DNA of 64,000 bases, taken from positions 186,001-250,000 of the forward strand of contig NZ_JAGEOJ010000009.1 in NCBI RefSeq assembly GCF_017573505.1, read 5' to 3'. The notes beneath the pieces were generated by a model, which did not search any database, had not been told where the DNA came from, and saw only the letters and a program-made list of their open reading frames with translations. Source of the stretch: Actinomadura barringtoniae. Its GTDB lineage: Bacteria; Actinomycetota; Actinomycetes; Streptosporangiales; Streptosporangiaceae. The position numbers and the translations under genes are program-made. Shown piece after piece: positions 24,159 to 31,814 of this stretch (its first letter is position 1; each line of letters opens with the position of its first letter).

Positions 24159-25757
24159 TCACGCAAGTGCCACCAGATCGGCAAACTCGTCACTCCAGAT
24201 GTCCTCAACCCCATCCGGCAGCAAAATCACTCTTTCCGGGTGGAGCGCCTCCACCGCACCCTCGTCGTGGGTCACCAGGACGATGGCGCCGGCGAAGGTC
24301 CGCAGGGCCGCCAGGATCTCCTGGCGGCTGGCCGGGTCCAGGTTGTTGGTGGGCTCGTCCAGCAGCAGGACGTTCGCGCTGGAGACCACGAGCATGGCCA
24401 GGGCCAGCCGGGTCTTCTCGCCGCCGGACAGGACCCCGGCGGGCTTGTCGACGTCGTCGCCGGAGAACAGGAACGAGCCGAGGATCTTGCGCACCTCGAC
24501 CGGCGCGAGGCCGGGAGCGGCCGACTGCATGTTCTCCAGGACCGAGCGCTCGACCTCCAGAAGCTCGTGCTCCTGGGCGTAGTAGCCGATCCGCAGGCCA
24601 TGTCCGGCCACCACGACGCCGGTGTCGGGCTTGTCCACCCCGGCCAGCATCCGCAGCAGGGTGGTCTTGCCCGCGCCGTTCAGGCCAAGCACGACGACGC
24701 GGCTGCCCTTGTCGATGGCCAGGTCGACGTCGGTGAAGATCTCCAAGGATCCGTACGATTTCGACAAACCCTCGGCGGTAAGGGGGGTTTTGCCGCATGG
24801 TGCGGGGTCCGGGAAGCGGATCTTGGCGACCTTGTCGGCCTGCCGCTCGCCCTCCACGCCGGCCAGCAGCTGCCTGGCCCGCCGGTCCATCTGCTGGGCC
24901 GCCTTGGCCTTGGTGGCCTTGGCGCGCATCTTGTCGGCCTGCGAGAGCAGCGCCGAGGCCTGCCGCTGGGCGTTGGCCGTCTCGCGCTTGCGGCGCCGCT
25001 CGTCGGTCTCGCGCTGGTCCAGGTACTTCTTCCAACCGACGTTGTAGATGTCGATCACGCTGCGGTTGGCGTCCAGGTGGAAGACCCGGTTGACCACGGC
25101 GTCCAGCAGCTCCACGTCGTGGCTGATGACCACCAGTCCGCCCTGGTGGGACTTCAGGAAGTCGCGCAGCCAGACGATCGAGTCGGCGTCCAGGTGGTTG
25201 GTCGGCTCGTCCAGCAGCAGGATGTCCGCGTCGGAGAACAGGATGCGGGCCAGCTCCACCCGGCGCCGCTGACCGCCCGACAGGGTGCCGAGCGACTGCC
25301 CGAGCACCCGGTCCGGCAGGCCCAGGCTGGAGGCGATCGAGGCGGCCTCGTGCTCGGCGGAGTAGCCGCCCAGCACGTGCAGGCGCTCCTCGAGCCGCCC
25401 GTACCGGCGTACGGCCTTGTCGCGCTCGTCGCCGGTGGAGGTCGCCATGGCATCCTCGGCGGCGCGCAGCTTGCGGATCACCTCGTCCAGCCCGCGCGCG
25501 GACAGGATGCGGTCGCGGGCCAGCTCCTCGAGGTCGACCCCGCGCGGGTCCTGCGGCAGGTAGCCGATCGTGCCCGAGTGGGTCACGCCGCCCTGCGCGG
25601 GCAGCGCCTCCCCCGCCAGCACCTTGGTGAGGGTGGTCTTGCCGGCGCCGTTACGGCCGACGAAGCCGACCCGGTCGCCGGGGTTGACGCGGAAGGACGC
25701 GGCCTCGATCAGCAGCCGGGAACCGGCGCGCAGCTCGATGTCGTTCGCAATGATCAC
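24159..25757 (-). CDS. ABC-F family ATPase (ribosome-associated translation factor or resistance protein)
   Basis: The 532-residue protein has two ABC domains and no membrane segment. The first has GRNGAGKTTL, LSGGQRRRVELARI and LLLDEPTNHLD. The second has GLNGAGKTTLLRM, LSGGEKTRLALAML and LLLDEPTNNLD. They are joined by a charged linker of about 80 residues (the P-site tRNA interaction motif region). ABC-F proteins act at the ribosomal E site, either in translation (EttA-like) or in antibiotic protection. Housekeeping or resistance type cannot be decided here. The start GTG 25757 follows GGAG at ten bases. The leader holds a short peptide gene and hairpins, suggesting attenuation. Confidence 0.88.
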   Translation of the reverse strand: MIIANDIELRAGSRLLIEAASFRVNPGDRVGFVGRNGAGKTTLTKVLAGEALPAQGGVTHSGTIGYLPQDPRGVDLEELARDRILSARGLDEVIRKLRAAEDAMATSTGDERDKAVRRYGRLEERLHVLGGYSAEHEAASIASSLGLPDRVLGQSLGTLSGGQRRRVELARILFSDADILLLDEPTNHLDADSIVWLRDFLKSHQGGLVVISHDVELLDAVVNRVFHLDANRSVIDIYNVGWKKYLDQRETDERRRKRETANAQRQASALLSQADKMRAKATKAKAAQQMDRRARQLLAGVEGERQADKVAKIRFPDPAPCGKTPLTAEGLSKSYGSLEIFTDVDLAIDKGSRVVVLGLNGAGKTTLLRMLAGVDKPDTGVVVAGHGLRIGYYAQEHELLEVERSVLENMQSAAPGLAPVEVRKILGSFLFSGDDVDKPAGVLSGGEKTRLALAMLVVSSANVLLLDEPTNNLDPASRQEILAALRTFAGAIVLVTHDEGAVEALHPERVILLPDGVEDIWSDEFADLVALA

Positions 25758-25762
25758 AGTGA

Positions 25763-25775
25763 CAGTGCTCCACTG
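25763..25775 (-). promoter_or_regulatory. Mini-hairpin around the ABC-F ribosome-binding site
   Basis: In the mRNA, CAGTG and CACTG flank GAG, so the GGAG ribosome site is presented in or near the loop of a five-base-pair hairpin just upstream of GTG 25757. It could modulate initiation as part of the leader control. Confidence 0.4.
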
Positions 25776-25820
25776 GCGGAAAGGTCGGCGAGGCGTCGGC
25801 GGGCTGGGCACACACACGAA

Positions 25821-25852
25821 GGCGCGTCACGGTCGGTGGACCACGACGCGCC
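25821..25852 (-). promoter_or_regulatory. Leader hairpin, candidate attenuator of the ABC-F gene
   Basis: GGCGCGTC pairs with GACGCGCC (8 base pairs); an AC/AC internal loop and a further GGTC/GACC stem close a four-base loop. It begins 12 bases after the stop codon of the leader peptide frame at 25865-25885 and ends 63 bases before the ABC-F start. A T/G-rich stretch follows in the mRNA sense. Confidence 0.5.
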
Positions 25853-25864
25853 GCTGGGGGCCTG

Positions 25865-25885
25865 TCAGCTCGGGAGCGAAACCAT
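25865..25885 (-). CDS. Six-residue leader peptide frame (MVSLPS) before the ABC-F gene
   Basis: ATG at 25885 opens a six-codon frame (Met-Val-Ser-Leu-Pro-Ser) ending in TGA. A TAGACT -10 element lies six bases upstream of the ATG, so the ATG is expected at the 5' end of a leaderless mRNA. A hairpin follows 12 bases after the stop. Leader peptides of this kind sense stalled ribosomes in several antibiotic-responsive ABC-F genes. Translation is inferred from layout only. Confidence 0.4.
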   Translation of the reverse strand: MVSLPS

Positions 25886-25891
25886 CTGATC

Positions 25892-25897
25892 AGTCTA
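25892..25897 (-). promoter_or_regulatory. -10 element TAGACT of the ABC-F leader transcript
   Basis: TAGACT fits the actinobacterial TANNNT -10 consensus. A possible -35 (GTGAAG) lies 18 bases upstream. The spacing places transcription initiation at or very near the ATG of the leader peptide. Confidence 0.45.
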
Positions 25898-26016
25898 CGC
25901 GACGGCGGGCCCTGTCTTCACCGGTGCCGAACCTGGCCAAACCCGGGTGCGGCCGCGCTGACCAGGCCAGGATTTCATGCAGCGGGCGGAACCGGCGCGA
26001 AGGAGCGTGGCTTTCG

Positions 26017-26781
26017 ATGGTGCATGTCACAGGCAACCAGCCCAACGGGACGCCCAACTGGCTCGATCTGGGCATACCCGACCTCGACCGGGCGAAGGAG
26101 TTCTACGGGGCGGTCTTCGGCTGGGAGTTCCAGGACTACGGCGAGGAGGCCGGGCACTACCACGCCTGCCTCCTGCAGGGTGAGCCGATCGCGGGGATGA
26201 TGCGGAACCCCGACGATGCCCCGAGCGAGTGCTGGTGGCAGATCTACTTCGCCACCGACGACGTGGACGGCACCCTCAAGCGCGCCACCGACGCGGGCGG
26301 GACGCTCGTCCTGCCGGCCGACGACGTGATGGACCAGGGCCGCATGGCCATGCTCAAGGACCCCACCGGCGCGCAGTTCGGCCTGTGGCAGGGCCGGGCG
26401 CACATCGGGACGCGGATCAAGGGCGAGCCGGGCGCCATGGCCTGGAGCGAGCTGTCCACGACCGACTCCAAGGCGGCGCTGGACTTCTACGGGGCCGTCT
26501 TCGGGTACGTGCAGGAGCGCATGCCCGGCGATCTGGACTACACGGCGCTGAAGCTCACCGCGCAAGCCGACGACCCCGGCGTCGGCGGGGTGATGAGCGA
26601 GCCCGGCAGCAATCTCAACGCCTGGCTCACCTACTTCCTGGTCGAGAGCGCCGACGATGCCGTCGGCAGGGTCAGGGAGGGCGGCGGCTCGGTCGTCGCC
26701 GAGCCCGAGGACAGCCCGTACGGCCGCCTGGCGGTCGTGGACGATCCCTTCGGCGCCCGGTTCAAGCTCATGTCCCAGTAG
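26017..26781 (+). CDS. VOC-superfamily protein with two glyoxalase-like domains
   Basis: The 254-residue protein has two repeats of the vicinal oxygen chelate fold. The first (about residues 8-125) starts NWLDLGIPDLDRAKEFYGAVFGWEF and ends MLKDPTGAQFGLWQ. The second (135-254) starts AWSELSTTDSKAALDFYGAVFGY and ends VVDDPFGARFKLM. The family includes glyoxalases, dioxygenases and antibiotic-binding proteins; no function-specific residues stand out. It is a single gene with AGGAG upstream, followed by a hairpin terminator shared with the convergent AIM24 genes. Confidence 0.82.
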   Translation: MVHVTGNQPNGTPNWLDLGIPDLDRAKEFYGAVFGWEFQDYGEEAGHYHACLLQGEPIAGMMRNPDDAPSECWWQIYFATDDVDGTLKRATDAGGTLVLPADDVMDQGRMAMLKDPTGAQFGLWQGRAHIGTRIKGEPGAMAWSELSTTDSKAALDFYGAVFGYVQERMPGDLDYTALKLTAQADDPGVGGVMSEPGSNLNAWLTYFLVESADDAVGRVREGGGSVVAEPEDSPYGRLAVVDDPFGARFKLMSQ

Positions 26782-26788
26782 ACGCCGT

Positions 26789-26819
26789 GGCCCCCGGGGG
26801 CGAGTGGCTCCCGGGGGCC
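26789..26819. terminator. Bidirectional hairpin terminator
   Basis: GGCCCCCGGG (26789-26798) pairs with CCCGGGGGCC (26810-26819) around an 11-base loop. It lies between the convergent VOC and AIM24 genes. Confidence 0.75.
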
Positions 26820-26825
26820 TGCGGG

Positions 26826-27605
26826 CTACTGCTGCTTCTCGGCCTGCAGGCGCTGGCCGATCGTGCTGTGCAGGCGCTGGAGGCCGTTCACGCCCAGGAC
26901 GTTCACCTGGCCCTCCAGGTCGCGCAGCAGCGTGTCCTCGTTGGCGACGTGCTCGGAGGACTGCATCAGCACCGTGCCCTGGCCGGTGAAGTCGAACTGG
27001 TGCTCCTCGCCCGACGAGCCGCCGATGTTGAAGACGTGCCGGGCCATGCCGAGCGCGCCCCGCATGTACGAGTGGTCGTAGTGGTGGCACGGCGAGGGGC
27101 AGTCGGCCCAGCCGAGCAGGGCCTGCGGGTCCACCCGGATCGGCGGCTCCACGAAGTGCACCGGGCCGTTGGAGGCCGCGACGAAGCGGCCGGTGCCGAT
27201 CAGGGTGAGAAAGCCTGGGATGATCGACTGCTTGAGCTCCAGGCCCGGCTCGAACGCCAGCAGGTTGCCCGCCCGGACGGTGAGGTTGCCGTCGTCCAGG
27301 TCGTAGGAGTTGACGTCGAAGCCCCGGTCGGCCAGCAGCAGCTTGCCCTGCCCCTGGGCGACGACCCAGTCGTGGGCGTACAGCGGCGAGTGGAAGCTGG
27401 TCGCGACCAGCTGGTCCAGGAACCCTGCCGACAGCGCCTCGAACTTGATCTGCCCGTAGTAGGCGATCATCTTGCCCTTCTGGGTGAACCACTGCCCGTT
27501 CAGGTCCACGCTGAAGGCGTAGGGGTTGACGTTGTCGTTGACCGGCAGCGTCGTCGGGTTGAACGAGGACACTGTGTTCATTGGTTCGCTCGCAGGCTCG
27601 CTCAC
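26826..27605 (-). CDS. AIM24 family protein, divergent member
   Basis: This is the last and longest (259 residues) of three tandem AIM24 (DUF124) paralogues. The family core is visible: GQWFTQKGKMIAYYGQIKF, then AQGQGKLLLADRG and the central NLLAFEPGLELKQSIIPG. Compared with its neighbours it has an N-terminal extension, lacks the usual short spacing, and has an insert with CPSPCHHYDH whose Cys and His residues could bind metal. AIM24 proteins form stacked beta-sheet structures; bacterial roles are unknown. GTG 27605 (GAGAGGAAG upstream) lies one base after the preceding stop; an ATG eight codons later is an alternative. Confidence 0.75.
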   Translation of the reverse strand: MSEPASEPMNTVSSFNPTTLPVNDNVNPYAFSVDLNGQWFTQKGKMIAYYGQIKFEALSAGFLDQLVATSFHSPLYAHDWVVAQGQGKLLLADRGFDVNSYDLDDGNLTVRAGNLLAFEPGLELKQSIIPGFLTLIGTGRFVAASNGPVHFVEPPIRVDPQALLGWADCPSPCHHYDHSYMRGALGMARHVFNIGGSSGEEHQFDFTGQGTVLMQSSEHVANEDTLLRDLEGQVNVLGVNGLQRLHSTIGQRLQAEKQQ

Positions 27606-27606
27606 G

Positions 27607-28257
27607 TCAGATCTTCCTCTCGCTGGCCTGGACGTAGACGACGCCGCTGCCGCTCAGCTCGAGCTGGAAGCCCTCGCCCGAGCCGCGGCCGACGAGGTCG
27701 CGGAGCCCCATCGCGGTGGTGAGCTTGTTCTGGACCTGGCCGCGGTGCGCGACGTAGGCCTGCGGATCGACGTGCACGGGCCGCTGGGGGCTGATCGGCA
27801 TCTCCATGACGCCGCCGTGCGACAGCAGCGCGCAGGCGCCCTGCCCGGTGAGCGTGGTGGTGAACAGGCCCTGGCCGCTGACGGCGCCGCGGACCACGCC
27901 GCCGATGCCGCCCTGCTCGCCCATGAACATCGTGCCGACCTGCAGCGTCGCGTCGTGGACCAGCAGCCGGTCGGCCTCGACGTAGAGGGTGTCCCCGGCC
28001 AGGTGGACGACCTCGACGTGCAGGCCGCCCTTGCCGAACATCACGCTGCCCTGGCCCGTGACGTGCATCATCTCGGTGCGTTCACCGGCCACCGCGCGGC
28101 CGAGGGTGCGGCCGATCCCCTGCCCGGCCGTGGCCGTGGGGGCGAAGTTGACGTGTCCCGTGTAGGCGAGCATGGCGCCGCGCCTGCTGTAGACCTCCTG
28201 GCCCGGGCCGATCGGCACCTGGAGCATCTTGGAGTTGATCGAGGTGTATCCGGGCAT
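27607..28257 (-). CDS. AIM24 family protein
   Basis: The 216-residue middle member of the AIM24 triplet shows the typical repeats of short beta strands: SRRGAMLAYTGHVNF, MHVTGQGSVMFGKGG, DTLYVEADRLLVHD and GQGACALLSHGG. It ends with FQLELSGSGVVYVQASE. It has no signal or membrane segment. The ATG overlaps the upstream stop (ATGA), showing co-translation with the first member. Close similarity to its upstream neighbour indicates an old tandem duplication. Confidence 0.8.
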   Translation of the reverse strand: MPGYTSINSKMLQVPIGPGQEVYSRRGAMLAYTGHVNFAPTATAGQGIGRTLGRAVAGERTEMMHVTGQGSVMFGKGGLHVEVVHLAGDTLYVEADRLLVHDATLQVGTMFMGEQGGIGGVVRGAVSGQGLFTTTLTGQGACALLSHGGVMEMPISPQRPVHVDPQAYVAHRGQVQNKLTTAMGLRDLVGRGSGEGFQLELSGSGVVYVQASERKI

Positions 28258-28895
28258 CAGATCTCCAGAATTCCGCCGCGCTCGGCCGGCTGGATGTAGA
28301 CCAGGCCGTGACCCTGGTAGCGGAACTGCACGCTCTCCCCCGAGCCCTGCCCCATCACGGTGCGCCAGTTGACGTCGGTGACGACGTCCTGCTGGAGCTG
28401 GCCGCGGTGGCCGACGTAGGCGTGCGGGTCGACGCACAGCGGCGTGCCGGGCGTGACCTCCAGGGCGATCGCGGGCCCGTCGGACAGGATCGCGACCGTC
28501 CCCTGGCCCTCCACCTTGGTGGTGGCCAGGCCCTGGCCGGTGCCCATGCCGCGCAGGCCGATGAACTGGACCCCGGTCTGCAGCCGCCCGTCGAGCGCGA
28601 GCAGGCTCTCCGACTCCACGAACAGCGTCTCGCCGTTCAGCGGCACGAGGGTCACCTCGGTCGCCTCACTGGCCAGGAACACCGTCCCCTGGCCGGTGAT
28701 GTCCATCAGCGTCATGCCCTCGCCGGCGATCTTGCGCTTCAGCGCGCCGCGCAGGCCCTCGCCCCCGGTCATGCCTTGCCGCTTGAACGTCATCTGCCCG
28801 TCGTAGGCGACCATCGAGCCGTTCAGCGCCCTGATGGTGTCCCCGGCCAGATCGACGGCCAGCATTTTTGAGCCGTTCAGTCGAAATTGAGCCAC
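28257..28895 (-). CDS. AIM24 family protein, first of three
   Basis: This 212-residue protein has the same layout as the next gene: LNGSMVAYDGQMTF, LMDITGQGTVFLA, ETLFVESESLLALDGRLQ and QGHGLVYIQPAE. It opens the three-gene AIM24 operon. The gap before it, shared with a divergent small membrane protein gene, is 131 bases and must contain the promoter. The function is unknown; envelope-stress or membrane-surface roles have been guessed for this family. Confidence 0.8.
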   Translation of the reverse strand: MAQFRLNGSKMLAVDLAGDTIRALNGSMVAYDGQMTFKRQGMTGGEGLRGALKRKIAGEGMTLMDITGQGTVFLASEATEVTLVPLNGETLFVESESLLALDGRLQTGVQFIGLRGMGTGQGLATTKVEGQGTVAILSDGPAIALEVTPGTPLCVDPHAYVGHRGQLQQDVVTDVNWRTVMGQGSGESVQFRYQGHGLVYIQPAERGGILEI

Positions 28896-29026
28896 GCGAC
28901 CCCAACTTACCGGTCAAGCCAGGTCAGGATTCCGCCAAACGGATCAATGGTGCGTTGACATCCGCGGCGAGCCGATCGGCGCGGCGGAGCCCCCGCCGCC
29001 CGACCGAATCAGGAAGGATGTGCGTC

Positions 29027-29422
29027 ATGTGGCTCGCTCCCGAACACCGCGGCCTCGGCCGCTGGATCGCCCCCGGAATCGCCCTCGCCGCAGGAGTGGT
29101 GGTCGCCGCCGTGCTCGCGTCCGACGGCCGCACCGGCACGGGACTGATCGCGTTGGCGGTGCTGGCCGGGTACGCCGCCCACCTGTCCTACCGGCGCAAC
29201 GAGCCCGCGCTGCCGCTGAGCGAGGCGTTCGGCAGCGGGCACCGCGCGCGGGCGCACCTGAAGTCGGCGGCGATGACCGGGGACGTGCTCGCCCTCGCGA
29301 TCGTGGGCGCGGTGGTGGTGCAGTCGCTGCGCGACGCCGACATCACCCCGTACGCTTGGCTGGCCGCACTCGCCGGAGTCACGTACGCACTCTCCGCGAT
29401 GTTCGGCGGCCGAAGCCTCTGA
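29027..29422 (+). CDS. Small multi-pass membrane protein of unknown function
   Basis: The 131-residue protein has about four hydrophobic segments: IAPGIALAAGVVVAAVLA, GLIALAVLAGYAAHLSY, DVLALAIVGAVVVQSL and AWLAALAGVTYALSAMF. A polar loop (RRNEPALPLSEAFGSGHRARAH) lies between the second and third. I chose ATG 29027 because AGGAAGG lies nine bases upstream; an ATG at 29018 would leave no spacing. I do not recognise the family. It is divergent from the AIM24 operon. Confidence 0.65.
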   Translation: MWLAPEHRGLGRWIAPGIALAAGVVVAAVLASDGRTGTGLIALAVLAGYAAHLSYRRNEPALPLSEAFGSGHRARAHLKSAAMTGDVLALAIVGAVVVQSLRDADITPYAWLAALAGVTYALSAMFGGRSL

Positions 29423-29526
29423 TCATGATCTTCCGCGGGCGCCGCTGTCCAGTGAAACGACGAACTATGCGTTAATTTCTGCTGACAACGGACGATTCGG
29501 CATGATCACGGCGGCATGATTCACCT

Positions 29527-30675
29527 GTGTCAGCCCTCGATCTCCTGGTCCCGGCGCGAGCGGTGTTCCAGCCGGTCGTCGACCTGGACACCGGCGCAGT
29601 GGTCGCCGTGGAACCGCATACGGGCCCGTCGGCCGAGCCGACCGGGTCCATCCGGCCGGACCCCGTGGCCGAGGAGGTGCGGCGCACGCTGGGGGCGGCT
29701 CGCGCCGCCGCCGACCTGGGCACGCACCTCCCCCTGCAGCTCGGCGTGCGCGCCGAGACCCTCGCCCAGGGCGAGGCCGTGCTCAACGACCTGCACCGCG
29801 GCCTGAACGAGGCGGGACGCCGCCCGAACGAGGTCATCATCTGCGTCACCGGCGGGTTCCCGCCCGTCCTTCGGCAGGCGGTGACCGGCGCCGTGCAGGG
29901 CCTGCGGCGGGCCGGTTACCTGGTCGGCCTCGGCGGGTTCGGCGCCGCCCACGCACCGCTCGACATGCTCGTCGACGCGGTCCCCTACCTGGTCAAGCTC
30001 GATCCCGACCTGGCCCGCCGCACCACGGCCGACCAGCGGCGCTCGGCGCTGGTGAGCACGCTCGTGGAGCTCGCCCACCGGATCGGCACGCACGTGCTCG
30101 CGCCGGGCCTGGCCACCGAGGAGCAGGTGCTGCACCTGCGCGAGCTCGGCGTCCGGCTCGTTCAGGGTCCGGTGCTGGCGCCGCCGGAGTGGCAGCCCGG
30201 GATGCGGGTGACGGTGCCGGTGATAGCGCGCGAGGAGCCCAGCCACCGCACCGATCCCCAGATCTCGCTGGGGCCGCGCGTCTCGGAGTTCACGCTGCCC
30301 GCGATGACGCTGCGGCTGGACGCGACGGCCGACGACGTGCTGTCGGCGCTGAACGCCGAGACCGGCGCCACCAGCGTGGTGCTGGTCGACGACCGCCAGC
30401 GGCCGAAGGCGACCGTGGACCGCACCAGGTTCCTGTTGCAGCTGTCGGGCGCGTACGGGCACGCCCTGCACGCGCACAAGCCGGCGCTCCGGCTGGCCGA
30501 CGCCCCGCGCCTGGTCCCCCGGACCGTTCCGGCGATCGCGGCGCTGCGGGCGGCCGGGCAGGAGGACGAACGGGTCTACGACGACCTGGTGGTGACCGAC
30601 GAGGTCGGCCGTTGCCTCGGCATCGTCCGCGTCGGCGACCTGATCAGGAGCCTGTCCGGCTCGACGTCTCCCTGA
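29527..30675 (+). CDS. Degenerate EAL-domain protein with C-terminal CBS-like domains
   Basis: The 382-residue cytoplasmic protein has an EAL fold at about residues 5-235 (FQPVVDLDTGAVVAVE at the start, VKLDPDLAR later) and a CBS-like pair at about 250-380. The key phosphodiesterase residues appear lost: the EAL signature reads EPH, the metal-binding DDFG reads GGFG, and the later EGVE reads PGLA. It is therefore unlikely to hydrolyse cyclic di-GMP and may be a binding protein. The GTG start has no clear ribosome site, so a leaderless mRNA is possible. A perfect hairpin overlaps its stop codon. Confidence 0.75.
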   Translation: MSALDLLVPARAVFQPVVDLDTGAVVAVEPHTGPSAEPTGSIRPDPVAEEVRRTLGAARAAADLGTHLPLQLGVRAETLAQGEAVLNDLHRGLNEAGRRPNEVIICVTGGFPPVLRQAVTGAVQGLRRAGYLVGLGGFGAAHAPLDMLVDAVPYLVKLDPDLARRTTADQRRSALVSTLVELAHRIGTHVLAPGLATEEQVLHLRELGVRLVQGPVLAPPEWQPGMRVTVPVIAREEPSHRTDPQISLGPRVSEFTLPAMTLRLDATADDVLSALNAETGATSVVLVDDRQRPKATVDRTRFLLQLSGAYGHALHAHKPALRLADAPRLVPRTVPAIAALRAAGQEDERVYDDLVVTDEVGRCLGIVRVGDLIRSLSGSTSP

Positions 30676-30686
30676 GACGTCGAGCC
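30658..30686. terminator. Bidirectional terminator overlapping a stop codon
   Basis: GGCTCGACGTCTC (30658-30670) pairs perfectly with GAGACGTCGAGCC (30674-30686), leaving a CCT loop. It includes the stop of the EAL-CBS gene and lies five bases from the stop of the convergent regulator gene. Confidence 0.75.
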
Positions 30687-30690
30687 TGCG

Positions 30691-31617
30691 TCAGTCCCAC
30701 TCCCAGCGGATCCCGTAGACGCCGGGACGGACGTCGTCGACGACCAGGTGCACCGACCGGTGCGCGTTCAGCGTGAGCGCCGCGATCTCGCGCTCGGGCT
30801 CCTGCTCGCCCGCCGCGCCGCGGGTGAAGCTGTGGCAGCGCACCGGCAGTGCGTCCTGGTCGAAGAACACCTGCAGGACGTACTGGAGCGCGGGGAACCG
30901 GAAGCCGCGCTCGTAGTCGGTGCAGACCTGGGCGCCGTCGTCGGTCAGCAGGTAGCGCAGCACGCAGGTCTCCCCTGGGTGCAGGACGCGGTCGAACAGC
31001 AGCTCGGCGACGACCAGCGCGCTGCCGGGGTCGCGGCGTACGCGGCCGATCCGGCAGTTCTCCAGCGCGCGGACCTCGACCTGGCCGACGTCGCAGCCCG
31101 GATCGCCCCGGTAGATCATCAGGTGCCGGTCGGTCCGGTCGCGGGTGCCGCGCAGGACCTGCATGGTCTCCCTGCTGCGGCTGGCGCGCCCGGGCCCGAT
31201 GTCGAGGCGCTCGTACTGCAGCGTCACCTGCAGCCGCCCGTCGTCGGCGCCGTCGAACGCCGCGAGCAGCCGCGCGAGGGCGGGCGCCGGTTCGAGGATC
31301 GCCGCGAAGCCGACAACCTCGTCCGGGCTCGCCGCCGCCCGGCCGCGCGGGCGGGGCGGGCCGAGCAGCGCGGTCAGGGAGTGTTCCGGCAGGTCGAGGA
31401 GGTGTTCCAGGACGCCCACGGCGCGCAGGGACTCGGGTCGTTCGGGGCGGCGCTTGCCCTGCTGCCAGTAGCTGAGCGTCGTCACGCCGACGTCCACGCC
31501 CTGCTGGGCCAGGTGGTGCCGAACGCGGTGCAGTGAGAGGCCGCGCACGGCGAGGGCGGTGCGCAGAGCCTCGTGGAACGGGCCGGTGCGCAGCGCGGCC
31601 GCGATCCTCGCCTCCAC
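30691..31617 (-). CDS. XRE-like regulator with large C-terminal domain
   Basis: The 308-residue protein starts with a helix-turn-helix at about residues 15-60 (LRTALAVRGLSLHRVRHHLAQ, then VTTLSYWQQGKRRPERPES), as in XRE-type regulators that begin with a bilobed helical region. The remainder (about 120-308) is a beta-rich domain I cannot name, containing FDRVLHPGETCVLRYLL and ending YGIRWEWD. GTG 31617 has GGAGG eight bases upstream. It is divergent from a secreted papain-like protease gene, with a GTGAA-TG-TTCAC palindrome between, so it probably regulates that pair. Confidence 0.7.
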   Translation of the reverse strand: MEARIAAALRTGPFHEALRTALAVRGLSLHRVRHHLAQQGVDVGVTTLSYWQQGKRRPERPESLRAVGVLEHLLDLPEHSLTALLGPPRPRGRAAASPDEVVGFAAILEPAPALARLLAAFDGADDGRLQVTLQYERLDIGPGRASRSRETMQVLRGTRDRTDRHLMIYRGDPGCDVGQVEVRALENCRIGRVRRDPGSALVVAELLFDRVLHPGETCVLRYLLTDDGAQVCTDYERGFRFPALQYVLQVFFDQDALPVRCHSFTRGAAGEQEPEREIAALTLNAHRSVHLVVDDVRPGVYGIRWEWD

Positions 31618-31652
31618 CCTGAAGACCTCCGTGTCTTAAACCCGCATGTTCC

Positions 31653-31664
31653 GTGAATGTTCAC
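31653..31664. promoter_or_regulatory. GTGAATGTTCAC palindrome between regulator and protease genes
   Basis: A 12-base inverted repeat (GTGAA-TG-TTCAC) lies 36 bases before the regulator start and 150 bases before the protease gene. It is the only clear symmetric element in the 197-base divergent gap and a candidate operator for the XRE-like protein. Confidence 0.45.
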
Positions 31665-31814
31665 AGATATAGCGCTTCCGCGTGGTCCACGCACGTGTGC
31701 GTTCACGCTCGCACCGCCCGAGCCCGCATCCCTCTTGCCGCTTTCCGGGCGGATTCTGACCATCGGCGTGGGCGCCCCCTCACACCCGCTGAGCGCAACC
31801 CCCTGGAGCGCAGC

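Noticed and set aside
28957..29026. Upstream extension of the small membrane protein frame
   Set aside because: No ribosome site supports earlier starts, while AGGAAGG has correct spacing only to ATG 29027.
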